A stretch of 64,000 bases of DNA from Parabacteroides distasonis ATCC 8503. GTDB lineage: Bacteria > Bacteroidota > Bacteroidia > Bacteroidales > Tannerellaceae. A program made the translations under genes and the position numbers. The stretch spans positions 3,598,501-3,662,500 of the forward strand of contig NC_009615.1 of the NCBI RefSeq assembly GCF_000012845.1. Direction: 5' to 3'. The notes under the pieces were generated by a model. The model made no database searches and was not told the origin of the DNA. It saw only the letters and a list, made by a program, of their open reading frames with translations. Positions 28,490 through 38,026 of the stretch are shown in pieces (position 1 is the stretch's first letter; each line of letters begins with the position of its first letter).

Positions 28490-28648
28490 ATGGAGTCAAC
28501 AAGTAAAAAACAGAATACCCCTAAACTTTGGTACTGGGGGGAACCTAAAGGAGGAATGAGCCTTGAGGATTGTGAGAAAATAGTAAAAGATATCCCGCAT
28601 TTTGACAGGAAAACCCGGCTTGCGGATATGTATATAGCTTTTGTTTGA
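28490..28648 (+). CDS. Small 52-residue hypothetical protein
   Basis: The start at 28490 gives a 52-residue charged, soluble protein (MESTSKKQNTPKLWYWGEPK and so on) without signal or membrane segments. I do not recognise a family. It is followed 35 bases later by a good terminator, which supports a real short transcript. An upstream TTG at 28451 in the same frame is less likely. Confidence 0.5.
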   Translation: MESTSKKQNTPKLWYWGEPKGGMSLEDCEKIVKDIPHFDRKTRLADMYIAFV

Positions 28649-28682
28649 CAGCAAGGGTTTCATTGTGGCATTTAACATAAGG

Positions 28683-28718
28683 AAGAGAGCCTGTTTTTAT
28701 ACATCGCTCTCTTTTTTT
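28683..28718 (+). terminator. Intrinsic terminator
   Basis: AAGAGAGC at 28683-28690 pairs with GCTCTCTT beginning at 28706 and is followed by a run of T. Confidence 0.8.
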
Positions 28719-28752
28719 TATAACTTAGCCCCCAATTACTAAATCGAAGAAC

Positions 28753-30198
28753 ATGAAAAAGACTTTTTTATTAGCGATAGCCTTGTTGTGCTTTTGTGCC
28801 CCGATGAGCTTATTCGCACAAAAACAGCTTGCTTTCAAGGATGGGAAATTCAAGATCGTCCAATTTACAGACATTCATTGGGATCAGAAATCATCTAAAT
28901 GCGCTAAGACAGTCGCTACGATACAATCCGTATTAAAGGCGGAAAATCCGGATGTGGCGATGCTGACGGGCGACGTGGTGACAGCAAATCCCGGTTTGGA
29001 AGGATGGAAGTCAGTGATCGGGATCTTTGAGGAGGCCAAGATACCGTTTACGGTGATGATGGGAAATCATGACGCAGAGATCGTTCCCAAGGACGAGATT
29101 TATGCCATACTCAGTCAATCACCTTATTTTATGGGTGAGAAGGGACCGGGTGATATTCATGGAGCCGGAAACTATGTGGTACCGGTCTACAGTTCAGACG
29201 GAAAGAAACCGGCGGCCTTATTGTATTGTATCGACTCCAACGATTATCCTACGCTAAAAGATTACGGTACGTATGATTGGATTCATTTCGACCAGATCAA
29301 TTGGTATCGTGAGCAAAGTATGCGCTATACCAAGGAAAATGGTGGCAAACCGTTGCCAGCCTTGGCCTTTTTTCATATTCCTTTGCTGGAATATAATGAG
29401 ATCGTTGGGGCGGAGACTACATTAGGACAGAAAGAAGAGGGAATCGCCTCTCCCAAGATCAACACGGGCTTCTTCGCTTCCTTGGTGGAAATGAAGGATG
29501 TGATGGCTACTTTTGCCGGGCACGATCATGATAATGATTATATAGGAATGTTATATAACGTGGGACTAGCTTTCGGGCGTGTATCCGGATGGGACGCTTA
29601 TGGAGATTTCGAGCGGGGTGGCCGTATCATTGAATTGCGTGAGGGCAAGTTTGAGTTTGATTCATGGATTCGTACCTCGTCCGGAAAGGAATATACGTAT
29701 TATTATCCGTCTGGCCTGACCTCTAAGGATGAGGAAACGATGGAATTCTTACCCGCCAAAACGGTAAAACCTAAAAAGCACGGAGTAGCTTATACCTATT
29801 ATGAAGGCAAGTTTAAACATACGGATCAGATCGCTTCCGGGACAAAAGTGAAAGAGGGTACGATGAAAAATATCTCCATTCAGGAGGCTCCGGCCAAGGA
29901 TCATTTCGCTTATGAGTTCCGTACGTTGATAAATATCCCTGAAAAAGGTGTATATCGCTTTTATACGTATTCGGATGATGGTTCCAAGCTATTTATAGAC
30001 GGTAAAGCTATTGTTGATAATGATGGCTCTCATAATGCTCGTATAGCGAAAGGAAAGGTAGCGTTAGACGCTGGTTTCCACGAATTACGTGTTTTGTATT
30101 TCGAGGATTATATGGGCGAGGCCTTGGAGGTCGGGGTTTCCAGCCGTAAAATAAAGGAAGCTGTCTTACCAGAGGACTGGTATTATTTACCGGAATAA
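28753..30198 (+). CDS. Secreted metallophosphoesterase with PA14-like domain
   Basis: This 481-residue exported protein has a signal peptide (MKKTFLLAIALLCFCAPMSLFA). The calcineurin-like phosphoesterase core shows the metal-binding motifs in order: FTDIHWD, TGDVV, MGNHDAE and GHDHDND (about residues 35-260). From about residue 340 a PA14-like beta domain follows, with YRFYTYSDDGSKLFIDGKAIVDND, a module that usually binds carbohydrate. It may be a secreted phosphodiesterase or a purple-acid-phosphatase-like enzyme acting on phosphorylated glycans or nucleotides. The substrate cannot be inferred. A hairpin repeat lies just after the stop. Confidence 0.87.
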   Translation: MKKTFLLAIALLCFCAPMSLFAQKQLAFKDGKFKIVQFTDIHWDQKSSKCAKTVATIQSVLKAENPDVAMLTGDVVTANPGLEGWKSVIGIFEEAKIPFTVMMGNHDAEIVPKDEIYAILSQSPYFMGEKGPGDIHGAGNYVVPVYSSDGKKPAALLYCIDSNDYPTLKDYGTYDWIHFDQINWYREQSMRYTKENGGKPLPALAFFHIPLLEYNEIVGAETTLGQKEEGIASPKINTGFFASLVEMKDVMATFAGHDHDNDYIGMLYNVGLAFGRVSGWDAYGDFERGGRIIELREGKFEFDSWIRTSSGKEYTYYYPSGLTSKDEETMEFLPAKTVKPKKHGVAYTYYEGKFKHTDQIASGTKVKEGTMKNISIQEAPAKDHFAYEFRTLINIPEKGVYRFYTYSDDGSKLFIDGKAIVDNDGSHNARIAKGKVALDAGFHELRVLYFEDYMGEALEVGVSSRKIKEAVLPEDWYYLPE

Positions 30199-30211
30199 AT
30201 ATCCAGTTGTA

Positions 30212-30233
30212 GAGACGCAGCATGCTGCGTCTC
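30212..30233. repeat. Perfect 22-bp palindrome (REP-like) between convergent genes
   Basis: GAGACGCAGCA and its exact reverse complement abut without a loop. The right half plus the following 20 bases (TGCTGCGTCTCCCACTGTCTGATAG and on) recur in altered form at 39832-39868, so this is a dispersed repeat. It may also act as a terminator. Confidence 0.7.
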
Positions 30234-30251
30234 CCACTGTCTGATAGTATC

Positions 30252-31931
30252 TTAGTCTTGTACGGCAGCTTTCGCTTTCTCTACCGCCTCATTGATATTA
30301 CTGCAAATATTTTCTGCGCCAATCTTCTTATCGAATCCGGATTTTGTCAATACACGGTGTACATGTTCATTGACCCCGGAAAGTATCATATGGATATGCT
30401 CTGCCTCGGAAAGACGGAAAAGACTTTCCAAGTTATGCAGACCGGTAGAATCTATGAACGAAACCTTACGCATACGGATGATGCGGACTTTCGGTTTATC
30501 TCCCATACTTTTCATGATGCCGTCGAACTTATTCGCTACGCCGAAAAAGAACGGACCATCGATCTCGTATACCTCTACACCTTTAGGCAGGGAGAGGACT
30601 TCCTCGTCATGATGAATCTCGCCCTCGTCGGAAAGATCGATCTCATCCGTGGTGACGGATACATGCGTGGTCTCAGCCACACGGCGCATAAAAAATAACA
30701 TGGCGATCAGAAGGCCGATCTCGATAGCGATCGTAAGATCAAAGATAACCGTCAGGAAGAAAGTCACCAACAAGACGGATACGTCGCTTTTCGGGTTTTT
30801 CATCAAGGAACGGAACGTACGCCACTCACTCATATTATAGGATACGATGATCAATACGCCAGCCAGACAAGCCATTGGAATGTGTTTGGTAAGCGGTCCG
30901 AGGAAAAGCAAAATCAATAATAATACGATGGCGTGAATAATACCGGCAACCGGAGTTCGTCCACCATTATTTATATTGGTCATTGTACGGGCGATGGCGC
31001 CGGTCACGGGAATACCGCCAAAAATAGGAACGATGATATTCGCCGCACCTTGGGCGATTAGTTCCGTATTTGAATTATGCTTGTCGCCTGTCACACCATC
31101 CGCTACCGTAGCGGATAATAAAGACTCGATAGCCCCAAGGATAGCGATCGTAAAGGCGGAGGGAAGCAATAAGTTGATTGTCTCCATATTAAACGTGATC
31201 GGAGCCGGGGCTGGCAAGGAAGCGTTAATAGTAAACCGGTCTCCAATCGTCTCGATACCTGTAATACCCAAATGATTACGCATAATGTAAACAACGATCG
31301 TCATGATGACGATAGCGATCAAGGAACCCGGAATTTTCTTCGTTAGCCTCGGGCTTAACGTAATGATCAGGATACTAATGATACCGATAACGAATGCCCA
31401 AGGGTTAACCGTATCGAACGCCCCGAAATATGCGATCCATTTAGAGATGAAATCGGCGGGGACTTTATCCATAGTCAATCCAAATAAGTCTTTCATTTGT
31501 GTCGTGAAGATAGTGATAGCGATACCACTCGTGAAACCTACGACAATCGGGTAGGGGATAAACTTAATCACGGTACCGAGCTTCAGCACGCCCATCAATA
31601 CCAGAATAATACCCGCTATGACGGTAGCGATGGCAAGCCCTTCGATACCGAAGTTCTGTATAATGCCATAAACGATCACGATAAACGCTCCGGTAGGTCC
31701 GCCGATCTGTACGTTGCAGCCTCCTAAAAGGGAGACAATGAATCCACCGATAATAGCCGTGATCAATCCTTTCTCCGGACTTACCCCGGAGGCGATACCA
31801 AAAGCGATGGCGAGTGGTAGGGCAACTATGCCGACAATTATACCCGCCATGAGATCCGTCATGAACCTCTCTTTGGAATAATTTCTCAGCGCCGTAAAGA
31901 GTTTGGGCTGAAAATCAAATTTGTTCTTCAT
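30252..31931 (-). CDS. SulP family anion transporter with STAS domain
   Basis: This 559-residue inner-membrane transporter belongs to the SulP/SLC26 family, which moves sulfate, bicarbonate or other anions. About twelve hydrophobic helices span residues 20-410, with the signature GGCNVQIGGPTGAF and FTSGIAITIF. The C-terminal STAS domain (about 440-550) contains VRIIRMRKVSFIDSTGLHNL. I chose the ATG at 31931 because the -7 box lies at 31962-31969, which excludes the ATG at 31964. The anion is not predictable. Confidence 0.92.
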   Translation of the reverse strand: MKNKFDFQPKLFTALRNYSKERFMTDLMAGIIVGIVALPLAIAFGIASGVSPEKGLITAIIGGFIVSLLGGCNVQIGGPTGAFIVIVYGIIQNFGIEGLAIATVIAGIILVLMGVLKLGTVIKFIPYPIVVGFTSGIAITIFTTQMKDLFGLTMDKVPADFISKWIAYFGAFDTVNPWAFVIGIISILIITLSPRLTKKIPGSLIAIVIMTIVVYIMRNHLGITGIETIGDRFTINASLPAPAPITFNMETINLLLPSAFTIAILGAIESLLSATVADGVTGDKHNSNTELIAQGAANIIVPIFGGIPVTGAIARTMTNINNGGRTPVAGIIHAIVLLLILLFLGPLTKHIPMACLAGVLIIVSYNMSEWRTFRSLMKNPKSDVSVLLVTFFLTVIFDLTIAIEIGLLIAMLFFMRRVAETTHVSVTTDEIDLSDEGEIHHDEEVLSLPKGVEVYEIDGPFFFGVANKFDGIMKSMGDKPKVRIIRMRKVSFIDSTGLHNLESLFRLSEAEHIHMILSGVNEHVHRVLTKSGFDKKIGAENICSNINEAVEKAKAAVQD

Positions 31932-31961
31932 TTTTCTTCTTGCCTGTTTGATTTGAGGATG

Positions 31962-31969
31962 CAAAGTTA
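31962..31969 (-). promoter_or_regulatory. -7 box of the SulP gene
   Basis: The minus strand reads TAACTTTG, matching TAnnTTTG, and overlaps the alternative upstream ATG. Confidence 0.6.
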
Positions 31970-32149
31970 ATAAAATAAAGAAGATGCAAAAAATCTAAAG
32001 ACGCATTCCGGTTTTGTGTAAACAATTTAGGAGGATTTGTTGTTTCATTATATAAAGGAGGAGAAGTTTTTCCTTGATAAATAAGTGATATCTATTGAGA
32101 GATAGATATTATTTAATGTCTGCGTAATCGATATCTGGAAACAAATTCT

Positions 32150-32157
32150 TACTTTTG
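32150..32157 (+). promoter_or_regulatory. -7 box of the rubrerythrin gene
   Basis: TACTTTTG matches the consensus and places transcription start near 32163. That leaves a leader of about 60 bases and excludes the in-frame ATG at 32155. Confidence 0.55.
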
Positions 32158-32220
32158 ATCGGTCATGAGAAAAACGATATACAAAACAGACTCATTAATT
32201 TACTACATAAAATTAGCATT

Positions 32221-32799
32221 ATGGAAAAAAGTATTAAAGGTACACGTACCGAGCAGAATTTATTGAAATCATTCGCCGGAGAATCTCAGGCAAGAAGTCG
32301 TTACACATTTTTCGCTAGCGTAGCCAAGAAAGAAGGTTACGAGCAAATCGCAGGTGTTTTCATGGAAACAGCCGAGCAAGAGAAGGAACACGCTAAACGT
32401 TTCTTTAAATTCTTGGAAGGTGGAATGGTTGAGATTACCGCTTCTTATCCTGCAGGCGTAATCGGAACAACCGCTGAGAACTTGGCAGCCGCGGCAGCTG
32501 GTGAGAATGAGGAGTGGGCTGAATTGTATCCTGAGTTCGCTAAGATTGCGGAGGAAGAAGGTTTCCCCGCTATCGCTGTAGCTTTCAAGATGATCGCTAA
32601 GGTAGAGGCTGAACACGAGAAACGTTATCGTAAATTGTTGGCTAACGTAGAGGAAGGTAAAGTATTCGAGAAAGATGAGGCTATCTTCTGGCAATGCCGT
32701 AACTGTGGTTTCGTATTCGAGGGTAAGAAGGCTCCGGTTAATTGTCCGGCATGCGCTCATCCGCAAGCTTACTTTGAACCGATGAAACAGAACTATTGA
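32221..32799 (+). CDS. rbr: Rubrerythrin
   Basis: Rubrerythrin reduces hydrogen peroxide in anaerobes using a diiron site and a rubredoxin domain. The 192-residue protein has the ferritin-like four-helix part, with candidate ligands Glu21, Glu54, His57, Glu98, Glu129 and His132. The C-terminal rubredoxin knuckles are CRNC (159-162) and CPAC (175-178). Length and layout are standard. The ATG at 32221 is chosen over an in-frame ATG at 32155 because of the promoter at 32150. A symmetrical terminator follows. Induction by oxygen is expected for the family but is not visible in the sequence. Confidence 0.96.
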   Translation: MEKSIKGTRTEQNLLKSFAGESQARSRYTFFASVAKKEGYEQIAGVFMETAEQEKEHAKRFFKFLEGGMVEITASYPAGVIGTTAENLAAAAAGENEEWAELYPEFAKIAEEEGFPAIAVAFKMIAKVEAEHEKRYRKLLANVEEGKVFEKDEAIFWQCRNCGFVFEGKKAPVNCPACAHPQAYFEPMKQNY

Positions 32800-32809
32800 T
32801 AATTAAAAG

Positions 32810-32857
32810 TTGAGAATTGAGAATTAACATAGCTAGTAATTCTCAATTCTCAATTTT
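32810..32857. terminator. Bidirectional terminator between rbr and nadB
   Basis: Perfect 17-base arms (32810-32826 and 32837-32853) enclose a 10-base loop and are followed by TTTT. A related AT-rich run of CAATT/TCAATT repeats precedes tyrS at about 61430-61460. Confidence 0.75.
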
Positions 32858-32860
32858 CAA

Positions 32861-34432
32861 TTATTTAATCGGTGGGTAATCAATCGTATAATGTAATCCC
32901 CGGCTCTCTTTCCGTTCCATCGCTTGACGAGTGATCAAATAACCTACATTGATCATATTACGCAACTCACATAATTCACGGGATGCCTTACAACGTTTGA
33001 AAAGGCTCTCTGTTTCCTCATATAAAATATCCAAACGGTTCCACGCACGGATCAAACGTGTGTTACTACGAACGATACCTACATACGCTTCCATGATCTG
33101 GTTTACCTCTTTCATGCTTTGAGTGATCAATACACGCTCTTCATTGGTGATCGTTCCCTCATCGTTCCATTCCGGTACATCTTGGTTAAACTCATAGCGA
33201 TCCATGACGCTTAATGAGTGTTTTGCCGCGGCGTCGGCATATACAACTGCCTCGATCAATGAGTTTGAAGCTAAGCGGTTACCACCGTGCAGGCCGGTAC
33301 AAGAACATTCTCCGATCGCATATAGGCGACGGATGCTGGATTGCCCGTTTAAGTCTACCTTGATACCTCCACATAAATAATGGGCCGCAGGGGCTACCGG
33401 GATGTAATCTTTCGTGATATCGATCCCTAAGCTGAGGCATTTCTTATAGATATTGGGGAAGTGTTTCTTCGTCTCTTCCGGATCTTTGTGCGTCACGTCC
33501 AAATAGACATGGTCTTCACCCCGTTGTTTCATCTCGCTATCGATCGCACGGGCTACGATATCACGGGGAGCCAAGGAAAGACGGGGATCATATTTATGCA
33601 TGAACTCCTCGCCGCCAAGGTTTCTCAATACAGCTCCATATCCGCGCATCGCCTCGGTGATGAGGAAAGAGGGACGGTCGCCCGGATGATACAAGGCGGT
33701 CGGGTGGAACTGGATAAACTCCATATCTTTTACGGAGCCTTTCGCGCGGTAAACCATGGCGATACCGTCTCCGGTAGCTACCAGCGGGTTTGTCGTATTC
33801 CGGTAAACGGCCTCGCAACCGCCTGTCGCCATAACGGTTATCTTTGACAAGAAAGTATGTACCTCGCCCGTATCCTCGTTCAATACATAGGCACCGAAAC
33901 ATTTGATACCGGGGGTATGGCGGGTGACGATAATGCCCATATGGTGCTGGGTGATAATCTCTACCGCATAATGGTTCGTGAATACGGCGATGTTGGGATG
34001 GTTGTTTACCGTTTCTATCAAGCTCGTCTGTATCTCGGCTCCCGTATTGTCGGCATGGTGCAGGATACGAAACTCGGAGTGTCCTCCTTCTTTATGCAGA
34101 TCGAATTCTCCGCTTTCTTTCTTATCGAAATTAACTCCCCATCGGATAAGCGCCTCGATCTGGGCAGGGGCCTCGCGCACGACTTTCTCCACGGCCGCCC
34201 GGTCACTGATCCAGTCGCCGGCGATCATCGTGTCTTCTATGTGCTTCTCGAAATTATCTACTTTCAAGTTGGTTACGGAAGCGATACCTCCTTGCGCGAA
34301 ATATGTGTTGGCTTCTTCTTGTCCGGCTTTACAGATAAGTGCTACGCTCTTGCCTTCATTGGCTACTTTCAGAGCGAAACTCATACCGGCGATTCCTGAG
34401 CCTATCACTAAGTAATCGAATCTTTGTACCAT
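32861..34432 (-). CDS. nadB: L-aspartate oxidase
   Basis: NadB oxidises L-aspartate to iminoaspartate, the substrate of NadA, in NAD synthesis. The 523-residue flavoprotein has an N-terminal FAD-binding motif (YLVIGSGIAGMSFALKVA). The fumarate-reductase-like core shows EGGHSEFRILHHADNTGAEI, MEFIQFHPTALY and GAVLRNLGGEEFM. The FAD-domain ending IGECSCTGLHGGNRLASNSLIEAVVY follows, and then a helical C-terminal domain. The promoter -7 box is at 34454-34461. nadA lies at 10.3-11.2 kb in the same window. Confidence 0.96.
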   Translation of the reverse strand: MVQRFDYLVIGSGIAGMSFALKVANEGKSVALICKAGQEEANTYFAQGGIASVTNLKVDNFEKHIEDTMIAGDWISDRAAVEKVVREAPAQIEALIRWGVNFDKKESGEFDLHKEGGHSEFRILHHADNTGAEIQTSLIETVNNHPNIAVFTNHYAVEIITQHHMGIIVTRHTPGIKCFGAYVLNEDTGEVHTFLSKITVMATGGCEAVYRNTTNPLVATGDGIAMVYRAKGSVKDMEFIQFHPTALYHPGDRPSFLITEAMRGYGAVLRNLGGEEFMHKYDPRLSLAPRDIVARAIDSEMKQRGEDHVYLDVTHKDPEETKKHFPNIYKKCLSLGIDITKDYIPVAPAAHYLCGGIKVDLNGQSSIRRLYAIGECSCTGLHGGNRLASNSLIEAVVYADAAAKHSLSVMDRYEFNQDVPEWNDEGTITNEERVLITQSMKEVNQIMEAYVGIVRSNTRLIRAWNRLDILYEETESLFKRCKASRELCELRNMINVGYLITRQAMERKESRGLHYTIDYPPIK

Positions 34433-34453
34433 GTTTTCTACTGTTTAGGCTCA

Positions 34454-34461
34454 CAAAGTTA
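34454..34461 (-). promoter_or_regulatory. -7 box of nadB
   Basis: The minus strand reads TAACTTTG, a consensus -7 box 22 bases from the start codon. Confidence 0.55.
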
Positions 34462-34585
34462 GGGATTAACTGATTAGGTTGTTCCTTTTGCGCTTGCTTT
34501 TCGTACAAAATAAATATTGACTACAGGTTTCCCGGATAGAGCCTTGCGGGTTGTGTTACTGCAACCCGGCTTGCAGTGGAGGTCT

Positions 34586-34772
34586 TTAGAATTGGACGGA
34601 TAATCCCAGCGTGAAGGTACGGGCTACAGGATAGATGGAAGTGGTCTCGATACCGGGTTCTACACCATTCACGTTGATATTAGCGGGATCGCCTCCGGTA
34701 TATCCGGTAAGTGTAAATACATTATTTACCGAGAAATAGCAGCGTAACGATTGAATCCATTTATTGTCTGGG
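34586..34772 (-). pseudogene. C-terminal fragment of a SusC-family receptor
   Basis: Read leftward, the last 60 or so residues of a SusC/RagA outer-membrane receptor are intact. They include KWIQSLRCYFSVNN, FTLTGYTGGDP and the terminal strand ending TFTLGLSVQF with a final Phe. Upstream of about 34772 the similarity stops and rightward SusC sequence begins. The fragment lacks plug, signal and most of the barrel and cannot function. A CGGGTTG/CAACCCG hairpin follows its stop. Confidence 0.8.
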
Positions 34773-36283
34773 AGAGGGGACAAAAATATCATTATACGGG
34801 ATTTAGCGCCGGTGCCCGTGGCTTTGAGACGGATTACTTCGGTTATAACAACCTGAAAGCGGGTGGTACAGTGAAATACGGAGACGTGACTTCTTTCCAA
34901 AACGAGAATCGTCTGGCCTCATTCATGGGTCGTTTCAATTATATGTATGACAACCGTTTTATCGCCACCGTGAACTTACGTGCGGACGGTTCCTCTAAAT
35001 TGGGTATGAATAATAAATGGGGCTTCTTCCCTTCCGCTTCCGCCGCTTGGGTGTTGAATGAGGAGGCTTTCTTGAAAGACGTGGATTGGCTGAGCCAGTT
35101 GAAACTACGTGCGGGTTATGGTCTGACCGGTAACCAAGATGCTATCGAGGCTTATAACTCGTTGGCTTTGATGAGCCCGAACGGTGTGACTTCCGTCAAT
35201 GGAAATTCTACCGCTACCTATGGCTTTACACGTAACTCGAACCCGGACTTGCGTTGGGAGGTGAAAAAGACATTCGATGTGGGTGTGGACACCGGTATCC
35301 TCGATGGCCGCTTTACGTTGACTGCCGATTGGTATACTTCCAAGACTACGGATCTGTTGTATAAATACGCGGTTCCGGTTCCTCCGTTCGTATATCCGGA
35401 ATTATTGGCGAACTTGGGAGAGATGACCAACTCCGGCGTGGAATTGGCTGTAAGCGGTGGTATCGTGAAGACAAAGGATTTCGATTTCAACATGGGCGTG
35501 AATTTCTCTTACCAGAAGAATAAATTGAACTCCTTGAGCGGTTCTTATATGGGACAAGAGTTGCAGGCGAAACAATATATGGATCTGTCCAGTATGAGTG
35601 GTGCCGGTTTCGTAGGAAACAACCGTGTGGTTTATCAGATGGTAGGCTATCCTGTCGGAGTGTTCTACATTCCTCGTTGCTTGGGCTTGACTCCGGCTTT
35701 GGATGAGAATGGAAACGCTATCGAAGGCCGCTATATCTACAACTTGGATCAGACGATCGATGGAAAAGAGGGTTTGGATACCAATGATGGTGGCGACCGT
35801 TATATCGCCGGACAAGCCATGCCGAAATATTATCTGGGAATGAACTTCAGCTTCCGCTACAAACGCTTTGACTTGATGACGCAGATGAACGGCGCTTTCG
35901 GTCATAAGATCTTCAACGGTACATCGCTAGCTTATATGAACTTGAGCCAGTTCCCTACATACAACGCATTGGCTAAGGCTCCGGAAAGCAAGATCTACGA
36001 CCAGTCGATCTCTGATTATTGGTTGGAAAAGGGTAATTATTTGAATATCGATTATATTACGTTGGGTTACAACATCGATTGCAAAAAGATCGAGAAATAC
36101 GTGAAGAATATCCGTGTGACATTCTCGGTGAACAACGTAGCTACGATCACGGGTTACTCCGGTTTGTCTCCGATGATTAACAGTACGACGGTCGATAAAG
36201 ATTATAATGACCTAGGTATGGATAACAAACGTTTCTATCCGTTATCCCGTACGTATTCATTAGGTTTGAGTGTTAACTTCTAA
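34773..36283 (+). pseudogene. SusC-family receptor lacking its 5' half
   Basis: About 500 residues of the barrel of a SusC/RagA receptor are intact. They run from near YFGYNNLKAGGTVKYGD through SFMGRFNYMYDNRFIATVNLR, ADGSSKLGMNNKWGFFPS, LKLRAGYGLTGNQ and LRWEVKKTFDVG to the C-terminal TYSLGLSVNF. SusC proteins are about 1000 residues. The signal peptide, carboxypeptidase-like domain, TonB box and plug are missing. At the left end the sequence runs directly into the tail of an oppositely oriented SusC gene. The paired SusD gene is complete and follows after 16 bases. Confidence 0.82.
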
Positions 36284-36299
36284 ATCCATTTAAAGAGTC

Positions 36300-37967
36300 A
36301 TGAAAAAGAAATTTATATATAGCTTTATGATAGCCGCTGCCGCCGCGGCATTTTCTTCCTGTTCTAATTTTTTGGAAGAGCGTCCTACAGACGCGTTTGA
36401 TGAGGAGACCGCGTTCCAAAGCCCTACGTTGGTCTATGTAAACACGGTTGCGAGCTTGTACAATAATATGTTCAAGATCATGGGTAACGACCGTCATGTA
36501 TATGACTTGAATACCTTCTCCAGCGATGAGGCTATGCTTCCTTGCCGTATCGGTGACTGGGAAGATGGCGGTTTATGGCAGAATATTTTCTTACACCGTT
36601 GGGGTACGATGAATGATTTGACCAAGAACTCTTGGGATTTCTTGTATGAGCAGATCGGAAAATGTAACCAGAGTGTTGATAAGTTGCAAGCCTTTGCCGA
36701 GGAACAACCGGACGTGGAATATTTCAAGGTTTATCTGGAAGAGGTCCGTGCGGTCCGTGCGTTTTTCTATTATGAGTTGTTGGATTTGTTCGCTCGTGTT
36801 CCGTTGGTAACTTCCTCTACGACACCGATGTCTGAGGTAAAGCAATCTGAGCGTAGCGTTGTATTTAACTTTGTCCGTTCGGAGTTGGAGGAGGCGTTGC
36901 CTTATCTTTCAGATAACCGCAGTAACCAAAAAGGTGAGTATTACGGACGTATTACCAAGCCGGTGGCTTATATGATCTTGGCTAAGTTGGCGTTGAATGC
37001 GGAGGTTTATGCGGACGACAATTGGACGGACGGCAATCGTCCGGCTGGAAAGAACATCAAGTTTACCGTTGACGGTAAAGAGATGAACGCTTGGGAAGCT
37101 ACGATCGCTTATGTGGATAAGCTGGAGGCTTTGGGCTATAAATTGCAGGGAAACTTCTCGGAGAATTTCGCCGTAGCGAACGAGACCTCGGTTGAGAATA
37201 TTTTCACGGTTCCTATGGACCCGGTCGCTTATCCGGACGCTAAGGACTACAATTTGGTACGTACCCGCCATTATGATCATGCAACCGCTTACGGCCAATC
37301 CGGATGGAATGGCTCTTGCGCTACGGTGAAGGCGATGAACGTGTTTAAGTTCGGTACGGCGGATGAGGATCCTCGTTGTAAGCTTACTTATTTTACGGGC
37401 GAGGTAACCGGTCCGGACGGAAAGACGATCTATACGGAATGGGACGGACAGAAAGTGCCTTTGAAATATGAGCCGAACGCCCCGAAGGTATATATGGATG
37501 CCTCCGATGGTTTGTTGGTGAAGACCGCCGGAGCTCGTATGGCTAAATATGAGTTCGACCAGAATGCTCAGGATGGTGGAAACTTGCATGGAAATGACTG
37601 CGTGATCTTCCGTTTCGCCGACGCGTTGCTGATGAAGGCGGAAGCCAAGATTCGTCTGGGACAGAATGGAGACGATGAGGTGAACCAAGTTCGTAACCGT
37701 GTAGGCGCCAAACCGCTACAAAACGTAACGCTGGATACGCTATTAGACGAGCGTATGCTTGAATTAGCTTGGGAAGGCGTACGCCGGCAGGATTTGATCC
37801 GTTTCGGCAAGTTTACCGAGGCTACGGTAGACCGCTATGTAGGCGTGAAACATTTCGCCAGCTCGCTGGATTATCAAGAGGATAAGACGGGATATACAAC
37901 GGTATTCTCCATCTATGCCGATATCCTTAGCCTGAATCCTAACTTGACACAGAATCCGGGATATTAA
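36300..37967 (+). CDS. SusD/RagB family surface lipoprotein
   Basis: This 555-residue surface lipoprotein binds glycans or other nutrients and works as a lid on its SusC partner. The lipobox is AAFSSC and is followed by FLEERPTDAFDEETAF. AVRAFFYYELLDLFARVPLV and the C-terminal DERMLELAWEGVRRQDLIRFGKF are family hallmarks, and TPR-like helices lie between. The protein is complete, yet its SusC partner upstream has lost its 5' half and any promoter, so expression and function are doubtful. The glycan target is unknown, because no enzyme or regulator genes are attached. Confidence 0.92.
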   Translation: MKKKFIYSFMIAAAAAAFSSCSNFLEERPTDAFDEETAFQSPTLVYVNTVASLYNNMFKIMGNDRHVYDLNTFSSDEAMLPCRIGDWEDGGLWQNIFLHRWGTMNDLTKNSWDFLYEQIGKCNQSVDKLQAFAEEQPDVEYFKVYLEEVRAVRAFFYYELLDLFARVPLVTSSTTPMSEVKQSERSVVFNFVRSELEEALPYLSDNRSNQKGEYYGRITKPVAYMILAKLALNAEVYADDNWTDGNRPAGKNIKFTVDGKEMNAWEATIAYVDKLEALGYKLQGNFSENFAVANETSVENIFTVPMDPVAYPDAKDYNLVRTRHYDHATAYGQSGWNGSCATVKAMNVFKFGTADEDPRCKLTYFTGEVTGPDGKTIYTEWDGQKVPLKYEPNAPKVYMDASDGLLVKTAGARMAKYEFDQNAQDGGNLHGNDCVIFRFADALLMKAEAKIRLGQNGDDEVNQVRNRVGAKPLQNVTLDTLLDERMLELAWEGVRRQDLIRFGKFTEATVDRYVGVKHFASSLDYQEDKTGYTTVFSIYADILSLNPNLTQNPGY

Positions 37968-38000
37968 TACGATTCATTTTAATCTTTAAGGCTTTATCAG

Positions 38001-38026
38001 GGGGCTGTCCGTTATTGGGCAGCCCT
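38001..38026. terminator. Terminator shared by SusD and MATE genes
   Basis: A stem of GGGCTGTCC with GGGCAGCCC (one wobble) and a six-base loop is followed by T-rich sequence. It overlaps the last codons of the leftward MATE gene. Confidence 0.75.

Noticed and set aside
32269..32766. 165-codon open frame opposite rubrerythrin
   Set aside because: Rubrerythrin is certain here, and the opposite frame resembles no protein.
34586..36283. SusC shufflon (site-specific inversion)
   Set aside because: No matching inverted repeats flank the junction and no tyrosine recombinase gene is present. The two SusC parts break at non-equivalent positions, so a deletion is simpler.
36909..37688. 259-codon open frame on the minus strand inside the SusD gene
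   Set aside because: It is a shadow of a strong coding sequence and shows no family features.
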